Shown here: positions 29,937 to 39,039 of the stretch, piece after piece | Position numbering within the stretch: the first letter of the stretch is position 1 | How the letters are laid out: every line of letters starts with the position of its first letter | Made by a program: the position numbers and the translations under genes | Assembly: GCA_904395885.1 (NCBI GenBank) | Contig: CAJFOF010000010.1 | Span: 37,332-101,331 of the forward strand | Length of the DNA stretch: 64,000 nt | Source of the DNA: an uncultured Lachnospiraceae bacterium | Lineage (GTDB): Bacteria > Bacillota > Clostridia > Lachnospirales > Lachnospiraceae | Direction: 5' to 3' | Notes under the pieces: model-generated | Databases searched by the model: none | Told to the model about the DNA's origin: nothing | Seen by the model: the letters and a program-made list of their open reading frames with translations, nothing else

Positions 29937-29967
29937 GGGATGAGATCGTTTCCATCTCATCCCATTT
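29937..29967. terminator. Bidirectional terminator between GH1 and HPr-like gene
   Basis: GGGATGAGAT cgtttcc ATCTCATCCC flanked by AAAAA and TTTT. Confidence 0.75.
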
Positions 29968-29973
29968 TAATTT

Positions 29974-30219
29974 CTAAACTTCAAAGAGTTTACGTAATTT
30001 TACTTCGGCCGCGCCTTCGTCACTTCCTTCTAAGTAGAAGACCAGGCCATTTCCTCTTGGTTGCAGCCCCGTCTGCATCGCCTCATAATCCTTTACATTA
30101 ATCTTTGATGTATCCCCTTGAATATAAATATCGCAGGTAAATTGATTCGCTGTCCTGACAAGATAGGATATCGGCAACGTTCGATACGGGGCTAGGATGT
30201 TAACTCGTTTCGTCAACAT
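29974..30219 (-). CDS. HPr-like protein lacking the phosphorylatable His
   Basis: MLTKRVNILAPYRTLPISYLVRTANQFTCDIYIQGDTSKINVKDYEAMQTGLQPRGNGLVFYLEGSDE aligns with the HPr fold. Confidence 0.75.
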   Translation of the reverse strand: MLTKRVNILAPYRTLPISYLVRTANQFTCDIYIQGDTSKINVKDYEAMQTGLQPRGNGLVFYLEGSDEGAAEVKLRKLFEV

Positions 30220-30410
30220 AAACCTCACCCCTTTAACACAAAAAAGCGATTGTCAAACAGTTTCTGAAAGCCCCCAATGTTTTCATACAATTATTCTACT
30301 ATATTTTTTTCATTTATACAATAGCAAATTACTACTTTTAGAAAAAATTAACAAACCCTTTCCTTGCAGAATACTGTCATGAATAGCCGGAAGTGGGTAG
30401 CTCCCCCGGC

Positions 30411-31382
30411 TTATTCCTTCTCCAGGTTTCTGATATCATCTATTATATAAATCGGCCGATCTTTCAGCTCGTTAAACAGCACGGAAATGTATTCTCCTAT
30501 GATTCCGACAATGGCAAAAAGCATAGCGAACATAAAGCAGATCAGAACTACTATCGTGGCATACCCGCTGGGCGCTCCCTGGCGGGTGATCAGTGTGTAA
30601 ATCAGCACGGCAATTCCGATAAAGGCGGAAAAAATGCCGGCGTAAATCCCCAGCTTCAGCGGCATATTGGAAAAACACATAATCGTGTTGACGGAAAACC
30701 GAAATAGCTTGGCTAAACTGTATTTGCTTTCTCCCGCCACTCTGGGATGGGCCTCATATTCAATCGATGTCTTGGCAAAGCCGATATTTTGAACGTATCC
30801 CCTGAGAAAACGAACCCGTTCTCTGTAATTTCGCCGCAGTACATCTGCAGCCTTTTTCCCTACCGCAAAGAAGTCTGAAGCATTGGGTTCAAAATGAACA
30901 TCGGAAATCCAGTTGATCAGCTTATAGAAAGCAGCAGATGTCAGATTTTTCATCCACCCGGCGCTGGTGTTGCTGGTTCGGACCATGGTGACGATCTCGA
31001 AACCTTCCTCCAGTTTTTTTACAATTTCCGGCAGGCATTCCGGCGGGTGCTGAAGATCTGCATCCATGCAGACAATCCCGTCCCCTTCGCTGTAATCCAG
31101 GCCGGCAATCATGGCCGCTTCATGGCCAAAATTTCTGGAAAAAGAAATCACCTTTATCCGCCTGTCCCCCTCTGCCAGACTTTCCAGTATCTCCCGGCTG
31201 GAATCTGCACTGCCGTCATTGACAAATACAAGTTCCCAATCCCAGTCTAATGTTTCTAAGATGGGGATCGTTTTTCGGTAAAATTCTCCCAGGGCCTTCT
31301 CTTCATTGTATACGGAAACCACCACTGACAGTTTTTTTCTGTCCTTTATTCTGTCCACATCTTTTCCTCCATCTGATGTCAA
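30411..31382 (-). CDS. Family 2 glycosyltransferase, GtrB/DPM1-like with two C-terminal TM segments
   Basis: LSVVVSVYNEEKAL, FVNDGSADSS, FSRNFGHEAAMIAGLDYSEGDGIVCMDADLQHPPE. Confidence 0.95.
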   Translation of the reverse strand: MTSDGGKDVDRIKDRKKLSVVVSVYNEEKALGEFYRKTIPILETLDWDWELVFVNDGSADSSREILESLAEGDRRIKVISFSRNFGHEAAMIAGLDYSEGDGIVCMDADLQHPPECLPEIVKKLEEGFEIVTMVRTSNTSAGWMKNLTSAAFYKLINWISDVHFEPNASDFFAVGKKAADVLRRNYRERVRFLRGYVQNIGFAKTSIEYEAHPRVAGESKYSLAKLFRFSVNTIMCFSNMPLKLGIYAGIFSAFIGIAVLIYTLITRQGAPSGYATIVVLICFMFAMLFAIVGIIGEYISVLFNELKDRPIYIIDDIRNLEKE

Positions 31383-31424
31383 TTTTTCAGACTTTTTCCA
31401 CTCAGAAGATTCTCCATGGCTGAT

Positions 31425-32255
31425 CTATTCCCATATTTCGATCTCCATATCAGAATGGGCCGGAACTCTTTTTTCCTCAGGCGGCAGAGTCATATAGTCC
31501 CCATAGACAAGGGTCAGAATTTCATGCCAGCCAGCCGGTGCCATCAGCGTCTCCCCTTCAAATTCCATATCCACAGTCTGGCTGCACCACTTTTTCTTCA
31601 ATGTCACATACAGATAATCCGGCTGATAGTTGCTGTAATAGCACAGGCTGCTCTTTCCTTTCCGATCCTTTACGGCAGCACAGAACTGCATCCGCCGGAT
31701 CAATTTCATAGGCAGAAATCGTCCTGCAAAGGACAGGCCCCCTACCATAATCTTTTCCGGCAGACTGTACTTGGCAAAGTCCAGCCGGTATCTGTGTCCC
31801 ATGGCAAGGCCGTAAATGGCCTTATGGAGAAATTTGGTAAAAGCCGCCTGAAACCGATTTTCCGGCAGTTCATCCAAAATAAACAGGTCTACCCAGAGAT
31901 GGTTTAATTTTCCTTCATAAAATTCCATCTCTTCACTGTCCTCGTGAGTGCGGCTATTATCATAGAGAATCCTTGCAGTGAAGTCGAAAAAAGCAGTTCC
32001 CTTCCGCAGATCTCCGGGTTCCAGAAGGGTCATCCCAGGAGCAAGCTCTTTTTTGGCTGCCCGGATAAAACGGGAATAATTTTCCCTGGTAAAAGCTACG
32101 TCTGCATCATCGTCCCAGGGAATAAAGCCTTTATGCCGGACTGCTCCCAGCAGAGTTCCGGCATCCAAAAGGTACTGTATTCCCTCTTTCCGGCAGATAC
32201 GGTCGATTTCCATCAAGATCTTCAGATTCGCCCGATGCACATTTGCAAGATCCAT
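31425..32255 (-). CDS. LicD-family phosphotransferase
   Basis: YLLDAGTLLGAVRHKGFIPWDDDADVAFTRENY. Confidence 0.95.
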   Translation of the reverse strand: MDLANVHRANLKILMEIDRICRKEGIQYLLDAGTLLGAVRHKGFIPWDDDADVAFTRENYSRFIRAAKKELAPGMTLLEPGDLRKGTAFFDFTARILYDNSRTHEDSEEMEFYEGKLNHLWVDLFILDELPENRFQAAFTKFLHKAIYGLAMGHRYRLDFAKYSLPEKIMVGGLSFAGRFLPMKLIRRMQFCAAVKDRKGKSSLCYYSNYQPDYLYVTLKKKWCSQTVDMEFEGETLMAPAGWHEILTLVYGDYMTLPPEEKRVPAHSDMEIEIWE

Positions 32256-32289
32256 GGGACTCGCCTCCTTTCATATCGTTACTTCTGTA

Positions 32290-33684
32290 TCAGCAGACAG
32301 GTCTTTTTGAATTTTGAATCCCTTCCCTGATGGTCTTCGCCATAAAATCGATCATCTCATCGGTCATCCCCGGATAAACTCCTACCCAGAACGTGTCTTT
32401 CATAATTCGATCTGTCACCGGAAGTTCTCCGATCACCCGATATCCGGCCTGGCCGTTTCTCTGACCGCTCTTCTCTTCTTCCCTTTTCGCCGCCCTCATC
32501 TCGTCAAAACATGGATGTTTCGTCAGATTTCCGGCAAAAAGCATACGGGTCTGGATGCCTCGGCTCTCTACGTACTGAACCAGCGAATTTCGGTCTACGC
32601 TCTCTTTGCACGTAATCAGAAAACCAAACCAGCTTGGCTCCGAACCGGCACATGGCTCTGGCAGGATCAGATAATCTTCCGTTCCCTCAAGTCCTGCCTT
32701 CAGCCGGTCAAAATTGCGGCGGCGCTTCTTAACAAAATCCGGAAATTTCTTTAATTGGGCACAGCCTATGGCAGCCTGAAGATCGGTGGCCTTCAGATTA
32801 TAACCAAAGTGGGAGTAAACGTATTTGTGATCATATCCCAAGGGCAGCTCGCCATACTGGCGGTCAAATCGATGGCCGCACATATTGTCTCTCCCGGAAG
32901 GGCAAACACAGTCGCGCCCCCAGTCCCGGAAGGAACGGATGATCTTATTTAAAAGAGGATTGTTGGTATAGACAGCCCCTCCTTCTCCCATGGTCATGTG
33001 GTGGGGCGGATAAAAACTGGATGTTCCGATGTCCCCGATGGTGCCTGTCAGTCGGCTTTCCCCGTCTATCGTATATCGGCTTCCCAGGGCATCGCAGTTG
33101 TCTTCCACCAGCCATAAATTGTGTTTTGTACAGAAATTTTTCACTGCCTTTAAATCAAATGGGTTTCCCAGAGTATGGGCCACCATCACAGCCTTAGTCC
33201 GTTGGGACAAAGCGGCCTCCAGCATCGTGACATCAAGATTGTACTGGGGGATCGTCACATCCACAAATACCGGTACAGCCCCATACTGAATCACCGGGTT
33301 GACTGTGGTAGGAAAACCGGCTGCCACGGTAATGACCTCATCCCCTCTTCTGACTCTGCGTTCGCCTAACAGCGGGGAGGTCAGAGCCATAAATGCCAGC
33401 AGATTGGCGGATGAACCGGAATTCACCAGAGAACAAAAACGGACGCCCAGGTACTCTGCCAGTCCTTTTTCAAACTCGTCGGTATATCTGCCGGAAGTCA
33501 GCCAGAACTCCAGGGCAGAGTCTACCAGATTCACCATCTCCTCGTGATCGTAGACGCGGGATGCATATGGAATCCTGTCGCCCTCCTGAAAAGGTTTCTT
33601 TTGATTGTGGAACGTATCGCAGTATTCGGCAGTCAGCTCTAAAATCTTGGCTCTTGCTTCCTGCTCGCTCATGTGTTCAAACAT
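32290..33684 (-). CDS. rfbH: CDP-4-keto-6-deoxyglucose 3-dehydrase (E1, RfbH type)
   Basis: AAGFPTTVNP, EDNCDALGSRY, GRDCVCPSGRDNMCGHRFDRQYGELPLGYDHKYVYSHFGYNLK. Confidence 0.95.
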   Translation of the reverse strand: MFEHMSEQEARAKILELTAEYCDTFHNQKKPFQEGDRIPYASRVYDHEEMVNLVDSALEFWLTSGRYTDEFEKGLAEYLGVRFCSLVNSGSSANLLAFMALTSPLLGERRVRRGDEVITVAAGFPTTVNPVIQYGAVPVFVDVTIPQYNLDVTMLEAALSQRTKAVMVAHTLGNPFDLKAVKNFCTKHNLWLVEDNCDALGSRYTIDGESRLTGTIGDIGTSSFYPPHHMTMGEGGAVYTNNPLLNKIIRSFRDWGRDCVCPSGRDNMCGHRFDRQYGELPLGYDHKYVYSHFGYNLKATDLQAAIGCAQLKKFPDFVKKRRRNFDRLKAGLEGTEDYLILPEPCAGSEPSWFGFLITCKESVDRNSLVQYVESRGIQTRMLFAGNLTKHPCFDEMRAAKREEEKSGQRNGQAGYRVIGELPVTDRIMKDTFWVGVYPGMTDEMIDFMAKTIREGIQNSKRPVC

Positions 33685-33708
33685 TGGAATATCTCCCTTC
33701 TCTCTTTA

Positions 33709-34767
33709 TCAGCCGAAAAATTCCCGTATCTGCCGGTCTGTTGTCTGAAGCATATCAGCCCCTTCCAGATACTCTTTAAACCACTCCACAGTCTTGTCCA
33801 CAGCCTCTTTTACGTGGTATCTGGGACGCCATCCAAACACTCTTTTTACTCTGGAACAGTCTAGTTTCAGAAAATTAGCTTCGTGGGGACCACCATCGTA
33901 CTGGTTTATCCACCGGGCGTTGTCTCCCCAGGCTTGGCAGAAAAGATCTGCAAGCTGTCCGGTCGTGATGCAGTCTATATCGTCGGGACCTACATTGTAG
34001 TATCCCGCTATTTTTCTGTCCTCATACTGCTTCATTGCAATCGTGAGATAAACTGCCAGCGGCTCCAGAACATGCTGGTACGGCCGGACTGAATGGGGAT
34101 TCCTCACGATAATCTCTTTCCCTGCAGCGGCGGCCCGAATACAGTCCGGTATGATCCTGTCATTGGCAAAATCTCCTCCGCCGATCACATTGCCTGCCCT
34201 GGAAGTAGAAATCGCACATCTCCCGTCCTCAAAAAAGGACTTTTGATAACTGTGAGTGACCAGCTCTGAACACGATTTACTGTTGGAATAGGGGTCGTAC
34301 CCGTCCAGAGGATCACTTTCCCTGTAACCATATTCCCACTCTTTGTTTTCATAAACCTTATCCGTGGTGACATTTACAAAAGACCGGACAGACTCGCACC
34401 TGCGGATACACTCCAGCACATAGACAGTCCCCATTACATTTGTTTCATAGGTATATACCGGGTCCTTGTAAGAGTCCCGGACAATCGGCTGTGCCGCCAG
34501 ATGGAAGACGATCTCCGGCTTTGCCAGGTCAAAAATCTTCTTCAGTTCTTCCAGATTCCGGATATCGCCTATATGAGAATCCATCAGCCCTTCCAGCCCG
34601 ACAACCCCAAATACCGACGGTTCTGTAGGCGGTTCCAGAGCGTAGCCGCAGACCTGGGCACCGCACAATTTTAAAATTCTGCAGAGCCAGGCTCCCTTAA
34701 ATCCTGTGTGTCCTGTTACCAGGACTCTTTTTCCTTTATAAAATCCTGACAGTTCCTCAAGTGTCAT
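33709..34767 (-). CDS. rfbG: CDP-glucose 4,6-dehydratase
   Basis: VTGHTGFKGAWLCRIL, LAAQPIVRDSYKDP, TTDKVYENKEWEYGYRE. Confidence 0.95.
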   Translation of the reverse strand: MTLEELSGFYKGKRVLVTGHTGFKGAWLCRILKLCGAQVCGYALEPPTEPSVFGVVGLEGLMDSHIGDIRNLEELKKIFDLAKPEIVFHLAAQPIVRDSYKDPVYTYETNVMGTVYVLECIRRCESVRSFVNVTTDKVYENKEWEYGYRESDPLDGYDPYSNSKSCSELVTHSYQKSFFEDGRCAISTSRAGNVIGGGDFANDRIIPDCIRAAAAGKEIIVRNPHSVRPYQHVLEPLAVYLTIAMKQYEDRKIAGYYNVGPDDIDCITTGQLADLFCQAWGDNARWINQYDGGPHEANFLKLDCSRVKRVFGWRPRYHVKEAVDKTVEWFKEYLEGADMLQTTDRQIREFFG

Positions 34768-34779
34768 AATCGATCTCCT

Positions 34780-35556
34780 TTAGTCACTCCAAATCTTCCA
34801 GGGGGCATTTCCCGACTGCCACATAGCCTCCAACTGCTGTTTATCTCTCTGAGTGTCCATACATTTCCAGAAACCGCTGTGGCGGTAGGCCATTAGCTGG
34901 CCATCTTTTGCCAGATTTTCCAAAGGCGCTTTCTCCAGCACAGTGGTGTCGTCCTGAAGGTAATCAAAAATTCCCGGCTCAAACACCATAAATCCTCCGT
35001 TGATCATGGCGCCGTCGTCATCATTTTTTTCCCGGAATGACTGAATCTGCCCATTGTCATCCAAATCCAGCACACCGAATCTCTGACCCATATTGACAGA
35101 CGTGAGAGTGGCAATCTTTCCGTGGTTCTTGTGGAACTCTGCCAGAGCGTTTAAGTCCACATCCGCCACACCGTCCCCGTAGGTCAGCATAAAGGTCTCT
35201 CCCTCTACATAGGGCCGGATCCGTTTTACCCGCCCTCCGGTCATGGTATTCAGCCCTGTATCAACCAGTGTTACCTTCCATGGCTCTGAATAATTATTGT
35301 GGACTTCCATTTTATTGTTTGCCAGATCAAAGGTAACATCGGACGTATGGAGAAAATAGTCTGCAAAAAATTCTTTCACTACATACTGTTTATATCCCAG
35401 GCAGATAACAAATTCGTGAAATCCGAACTGGGAATAGTATTTCATAATATGCCACAAAATTGGCTTTTCTCCTATCTCGATCATCGGTTTGGGCCTCAGA
35501 TGGCTCTCTTCGCTGATTCTGGTGCCAAACCCTCCCGCTAACAGTACAACTTTCAT
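34780..35556 (-). CDS. rfbF: Glucose-1-phosphate cytidylyltransferase
   Basis: VVLLAGGFGTRISEESHLRPKPMIEIGEKPILWHIMKYYSQFG. Confidence 0.96.
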   Translation of the reverse strand: MKVVLLAGGFGTRISEESHLRPKPMIEIGEKPILWHIMKYYSQFGFHEFVICLGYKQYVVKEFFADYFLHTSDVTFDLANNKMEVHNNYSEPWKVTLVDTGLNTMTGGRVKRIRPYVEGETFMLTYGDGVADVDLNALAEFHKNHGKIATLTSVNMGQRFGVLDLDDNGQIQSFREKNDDDGAMINGGFMVFEPGIFDYLQDDTTVLEKAPLENLAKDGQLMAYRHSGFWKCMDTQRDKQQLEAMWQSGNAPWKIWSD

Positions 35557-35577
35557 TTTATTCTGCCTCCCTGGCCT

Positions 35578-37041
35578 TTATTGTTCTTCTCCGTCGTAAC
35601 GGCTGTATACATTCCAGTGGTTGTCTTTTAATATTCCCAAGGCTGCCCGTATCTTCTCCGGTCCTTTCCGGTACTCAAAAATTCTTTCCAGATCTTCGTC
35701 GCTGACGTCTTCGTAGTGCAGGGCTGCCTCAACCTTTTCTTCATAGCGATCTTTTCTGTAGGGCGCCTTCTGAATCTCATCCGCTGTGGTAACCAGATTT
35801 CCCGCCACAATCACACAGCAGAAAGCCGCTGCCAGCATGGAACTGAACCTGCGTTTCAGCCTCAATTTCTTTCCCTCCAGCTTCCAGACCAACGCTGCTG
35901 TCAGAACAATTCCGATAATCCCCATCTGGAACTGAACCGCATATCGGGAACTCATTCCATAATTTTCCTGATCCAGAAAAATCCATCGGGATATAAGGAT
36001 CAGGACGTGGCTGCATCCGCCGGAAAGAATCAGCAGAAGGGGGAAAATCGTTCTTTCATACAGCCGGTATTTTACATTCAGCCACAAAGCCAGCAGATAT
36101 CCGGCCATAACCCCTAATCCGATAAGCAGCATAAGTCTGTTGGGAAAATGAAATTTCTGCTCCATGGTCTCCCCTCCCAGGAACATAGAGGCAAACGATT
36201 TCATAAAAAAGGCGGGGAAAAATTTCGGTTTCTCCTGGATCGCCTGCATCAGAGTCAGATCCGTAGCTCCCGCATGCTCCTCTACCGTAAAAGCGTTGCT
36301 TACCATATAAAGGGCCAAGGGAATCAGGATGCAGAGCAGATATCTGATATAGGGAAGGCCACTGCTGTGAACTGCCCGATTCCAAAATGGTCTCTCTGTC
36401 TCCTTTTTCAGGAAATGCCTGCCCAGTACCGGGAGCAGAGCCAGGAAACCGTATACAGCTATCAGAACACCGGAATAAATCGCACAGTATTGTCCCGCAA
36501 TGCAAAGGGTAATAATGAACGGAAGGACCATCAGCCTGATCCTGTCCTTCCTGTCAGCCTGGCCGCCCAGAACCATTTCCGCTTTCCACACCCGGTCCAG
36601 CACCAGATAGTAGTAGTAAAATCCGGCGAATGTCAGGAAATGTGCCCATCCGCTGCCGTTGGTCAGCATTTCCCATTTATTCAGGCTGAAAATAAGCAGC
36701 GTTACCGCCGTCATCGTCAGAAAGCCCAGTCCCTCTTTCCTTGCATAGGCACAGGCCGCCATCCCTGTCAGTCCCAGTCCCAGAATGCCCAGAATCTGGT
36801 CGAAACGCACGCTGAAATCAAAAAAGGTTACGTTCAGAATCCGCGCAAGATAATTAACCGGAATCCGTGTCAGCACATCAGCAACAAAAAACTTTTCAGG
36901 ATTCCATACATCCGGCAGGTAAGAATTAACCAGCCTGATATAGTCCGAATTTACAACATCGCTGGTCGCCGTGCAGACGTACCACAGGCAGAACGCCATT
37001 CCCGCAAGGGGAAACAGGATATATGCATATGACCGTTTCAT
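35578..37041 (-). CDS. Polytopic membrane protein, possible GT-C type
   Basis: 487 aa, many TM segments, inside glycan locus. Confidence 0.6.
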   Translation of the reverse strand: MKRSYAYILFPLAGMAFCLWYVCTATSDVVNSDYIRLVNSYLPDVWNPEKFFVADVLTRIPVNYLARILNVTFFDFSVRFDQILGILGLGLTGMAACAYARKEGLGFLTMTAVTLLIFSLNKWEMLTNGSGWAHFLTFAGFYYYYLVLDRVWKAEMVLGGQADRKDRIRLMVLPFIITLCIAGQYCAIYSGVLIAVYGFLALLPVLGRHFLKKETERPFWNRAVHSSGLPYIRYLLCILIPLALYMVSNAFTVEEHAGATDLTLMQAIQEKPKFFPAFFMKSFASMFLGGETMEQKFHFPNRLMLLIGLGVMAGYLLALWLNVKYRLYERTIFPLLLILSGGCSHVLILISRWIFLDQENYGMSSRYAVQFQMGIIGIVLTAALVWKLEGKKLRLKRRFSSMLAAAFCCVIVAGNLVTTADEIQKAPYRKDRYEEKVEAALHYEDVSDEDLERIFEYRKGPEKIRAALGILKDNHWNVYSRYDGEEQ

Positions 37042-37127
37042 TATACCGTAGTTCCTCCTATTTGTAAAACCATGTATTCACCCGACACTTCCCTGACAGG
37101 CATTGTGCCGCCTGGGCGGAACAGATC

Positions 37128-39014
37128 TCAATCGGCCGTAATCTCCAGCAAAACGGCCAGTCTCTTCTCTCCTCGCTGTTCCTGGGCATTCTGCATGTAA
37201 AAATTATTTTTAAATTCAAGAGATACGATCTGATAAGGCTCTGCCTGAATATCCTGGAAGTAGACGCTTTCTGTTACCGGAATCTCTGCCTCCAGCTTTC
37301 CATCCCGATAGATCGTGGTTGTTTCTCCCCCGTTTAAAATCCCCGGAAACATAAATTTCAGATGGATAACTCCGCTCTCTCCGGCCATAACCCGGATGCT
37401 GGCCTCCTCATCCATCCAGCCGTCCCGATAGTACCCTTCTACAATCTCGCATTTTAAATTTCTTACGACTCCGGTAATATCCTGAAAGCTATTGTGCTCC
37501 GGTTCTTCCCTTATGATCAGCATGTCGTCTGTCACCTGACCGATGTCCAGAACGCTGTCAATAAACACTACTTCGGTTCCCTCCGCTTTCCGCTCTTTGT
37601 CAAAGACTTTGAAAAAGGTATCCGCCGTGAACCGGCTCATCTCATAGGTATTGCCTGCGATGTAGATCGTCTTTCCAAAAATTTCATCCCCGTATTTCTC
37701 ATATGTCTCCTCCGCCAGGGAATTGTAGCGGAGCTGATTTGGCCAGAAATACAGGTTCGGGTACTGACCTCTGTAAAAACTCTCCACCGGAAACATCAGT
37801 ATAAGATACAGAAAAAATCCTCCGCCGCATGCACAGGCATAGAGCTTTTTCCGGCCGTCCTGGAGTCTGGCCTGCTGCTTTCCATCCGTCCTCTCCACAA
37901 AACCAGACGGCAGTTCCTGGAGCGCTCCGCAAATATAGCAGAGAAACAGCAGGGCTGCTGTGTAAGAAACATAGATCCATCTCATCTCTACTCTCACCGT
38001 CACACTGGATGCACCGATGCACAGTGCGATAAATGCCAGAAACAGAGCACTGTTCCTGATGTGAGCCAGAGCTGTCTTCCGCTTTAAAATCAGTTTGACG
38101 CAGAAAATCGCCACAAACCCCAAAAGAACCAGATCTGCCAGGTACACCAGCAGTTGAATCCATCGGGGGGAATCTGCCCAGGCCATACCGTTCAAATGTT
38201 CCGGTCCAGCGTTGATGCCGAATATATAGGCGACCTGACTGAGAGCATAGGAAATGGCCTCTCTCATTGAAAAAGTATCCGCTACCTCTGTCCCTCCGGT
38301 TCCTGCCGGGAGCACGGAGCCAATCGCCGCCGCCCGGATCGCCATAACCGCCCCAAAGGAAATCAGAGGCGTCAGCCATTTCTTCCAGGTCCTGTTATCC
38401 CCTTTTTTCCAGTTTAAAACAAGAACCAGATAAAACAGAGGGAGCAGGGCCAGATACCGCTCATGGACAAAACAGATTGCAAAATACAGGCCGCAGGCCC
38501 AATAGAACCCTGAGCCTTTTCCCTCTCCATTTAATTCCCGGTATAGGAGAATCAGAATTCCCAGAGCCAGCGCCGTGGCCGCTGTCTCCATCAGACCGTA
38601 AACCTGACCGATCTGGTAATAAGCCATCCGGGAGAGCAGGTACAGAAGCCCTGCCAGAAAGCCAAATCCCACTCCCCCGGCCAATTTTTTCCCAAACCAG
38701 TAAACCTGTGCCGCCACCAGAATGTTTAACAAAATATTGATGGGTACGAAAAGGGTCACATGGCTCCCCACAAGCGCCAGCTCCAGCCACGCCATCAGAT
38801 AATACAAGAAGCGGAACCGGGTGCTTCCCACCGGAAAATTAAATTCCAGGAAAGACTGCTCTCCGTAGCAGGACCACAGATAAAGGTCGTCCATATACAG
38901 CCCTTTTATCTCAATTCCCCGATTGATAAAAAAGGCAAATGCCCCCAGCAGTAAAATCGCTATGGCATCATCTTTCCATTTGTTTCTCAATTCCAGGCGC
39001 TTCTTTCGTTCCAT
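37128..39014 (-). CDS. Polytopic membrane protein, possible GT-C type
   Basis: 628 aa, multi-TM N-terminal half and soluble C-terminal tail. Confidence 0.6.
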   Translation of the reverse strand: MERKKRLELRNKWKDDAIAILLLGAFAFFINRGIEIKGLYMDDLYLWSCYGEQSFLEFNFPVGSTRFRFLYYLMAWLELALVGSHVTLFVPINILLNILVAAQVYWFGKKLAGGVGFGFLAGLLYLLSRMAYYQIGQVYGLMETAATALALGILILLYRELNGEGKGSGFYWACGLYFAICFVHERYLALLPLFYLVLVLNWKKGDNRTWKKWLTPLISFGAVMAIRAAAIGSVLPAGTGGTEVADTFSMREAISYALSQVAYIFGINAGPEHLNGMAWADSPRWIQLLVYLADLVLLGFVAIFCVKLILKRKTALAHIRNSALFLAFIALCIGASSVTVRVEMRWIYVSYTAALLFLCYICGALQELPSGFVERTDGKQQARLQDGRKKLYACACGGGFFLYLILMFPVESFYRGQYPNLYFWPNQLRYNSLAEETYEKYGDEIFGKTIYIAGNTYEMSRFTADTFFKVFDKERKAEGTEVVFIDSVLDIGQVTDDMLIIREEPEHNSFQDITGVVRNLKCEIVEGYYRDGWMDEEASIRVMAGESGVIHLKFMFPGILNGGETTTIYRDGKLEAEIPVTESVYFQDIQAEPYQIVSLEFKNNFYMQNAQEQRGEKRLAVLLEITAD

Positions 39015-39039
39015 ACCGTATTCCTTTCTGCGTTCAGCA

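Noticed and set aside
36148-37032. 294-aa plus-strand ORF
   Set aside because: Antisense to the polytopic membrane protein gene; Gln/His-rich shadow translation.
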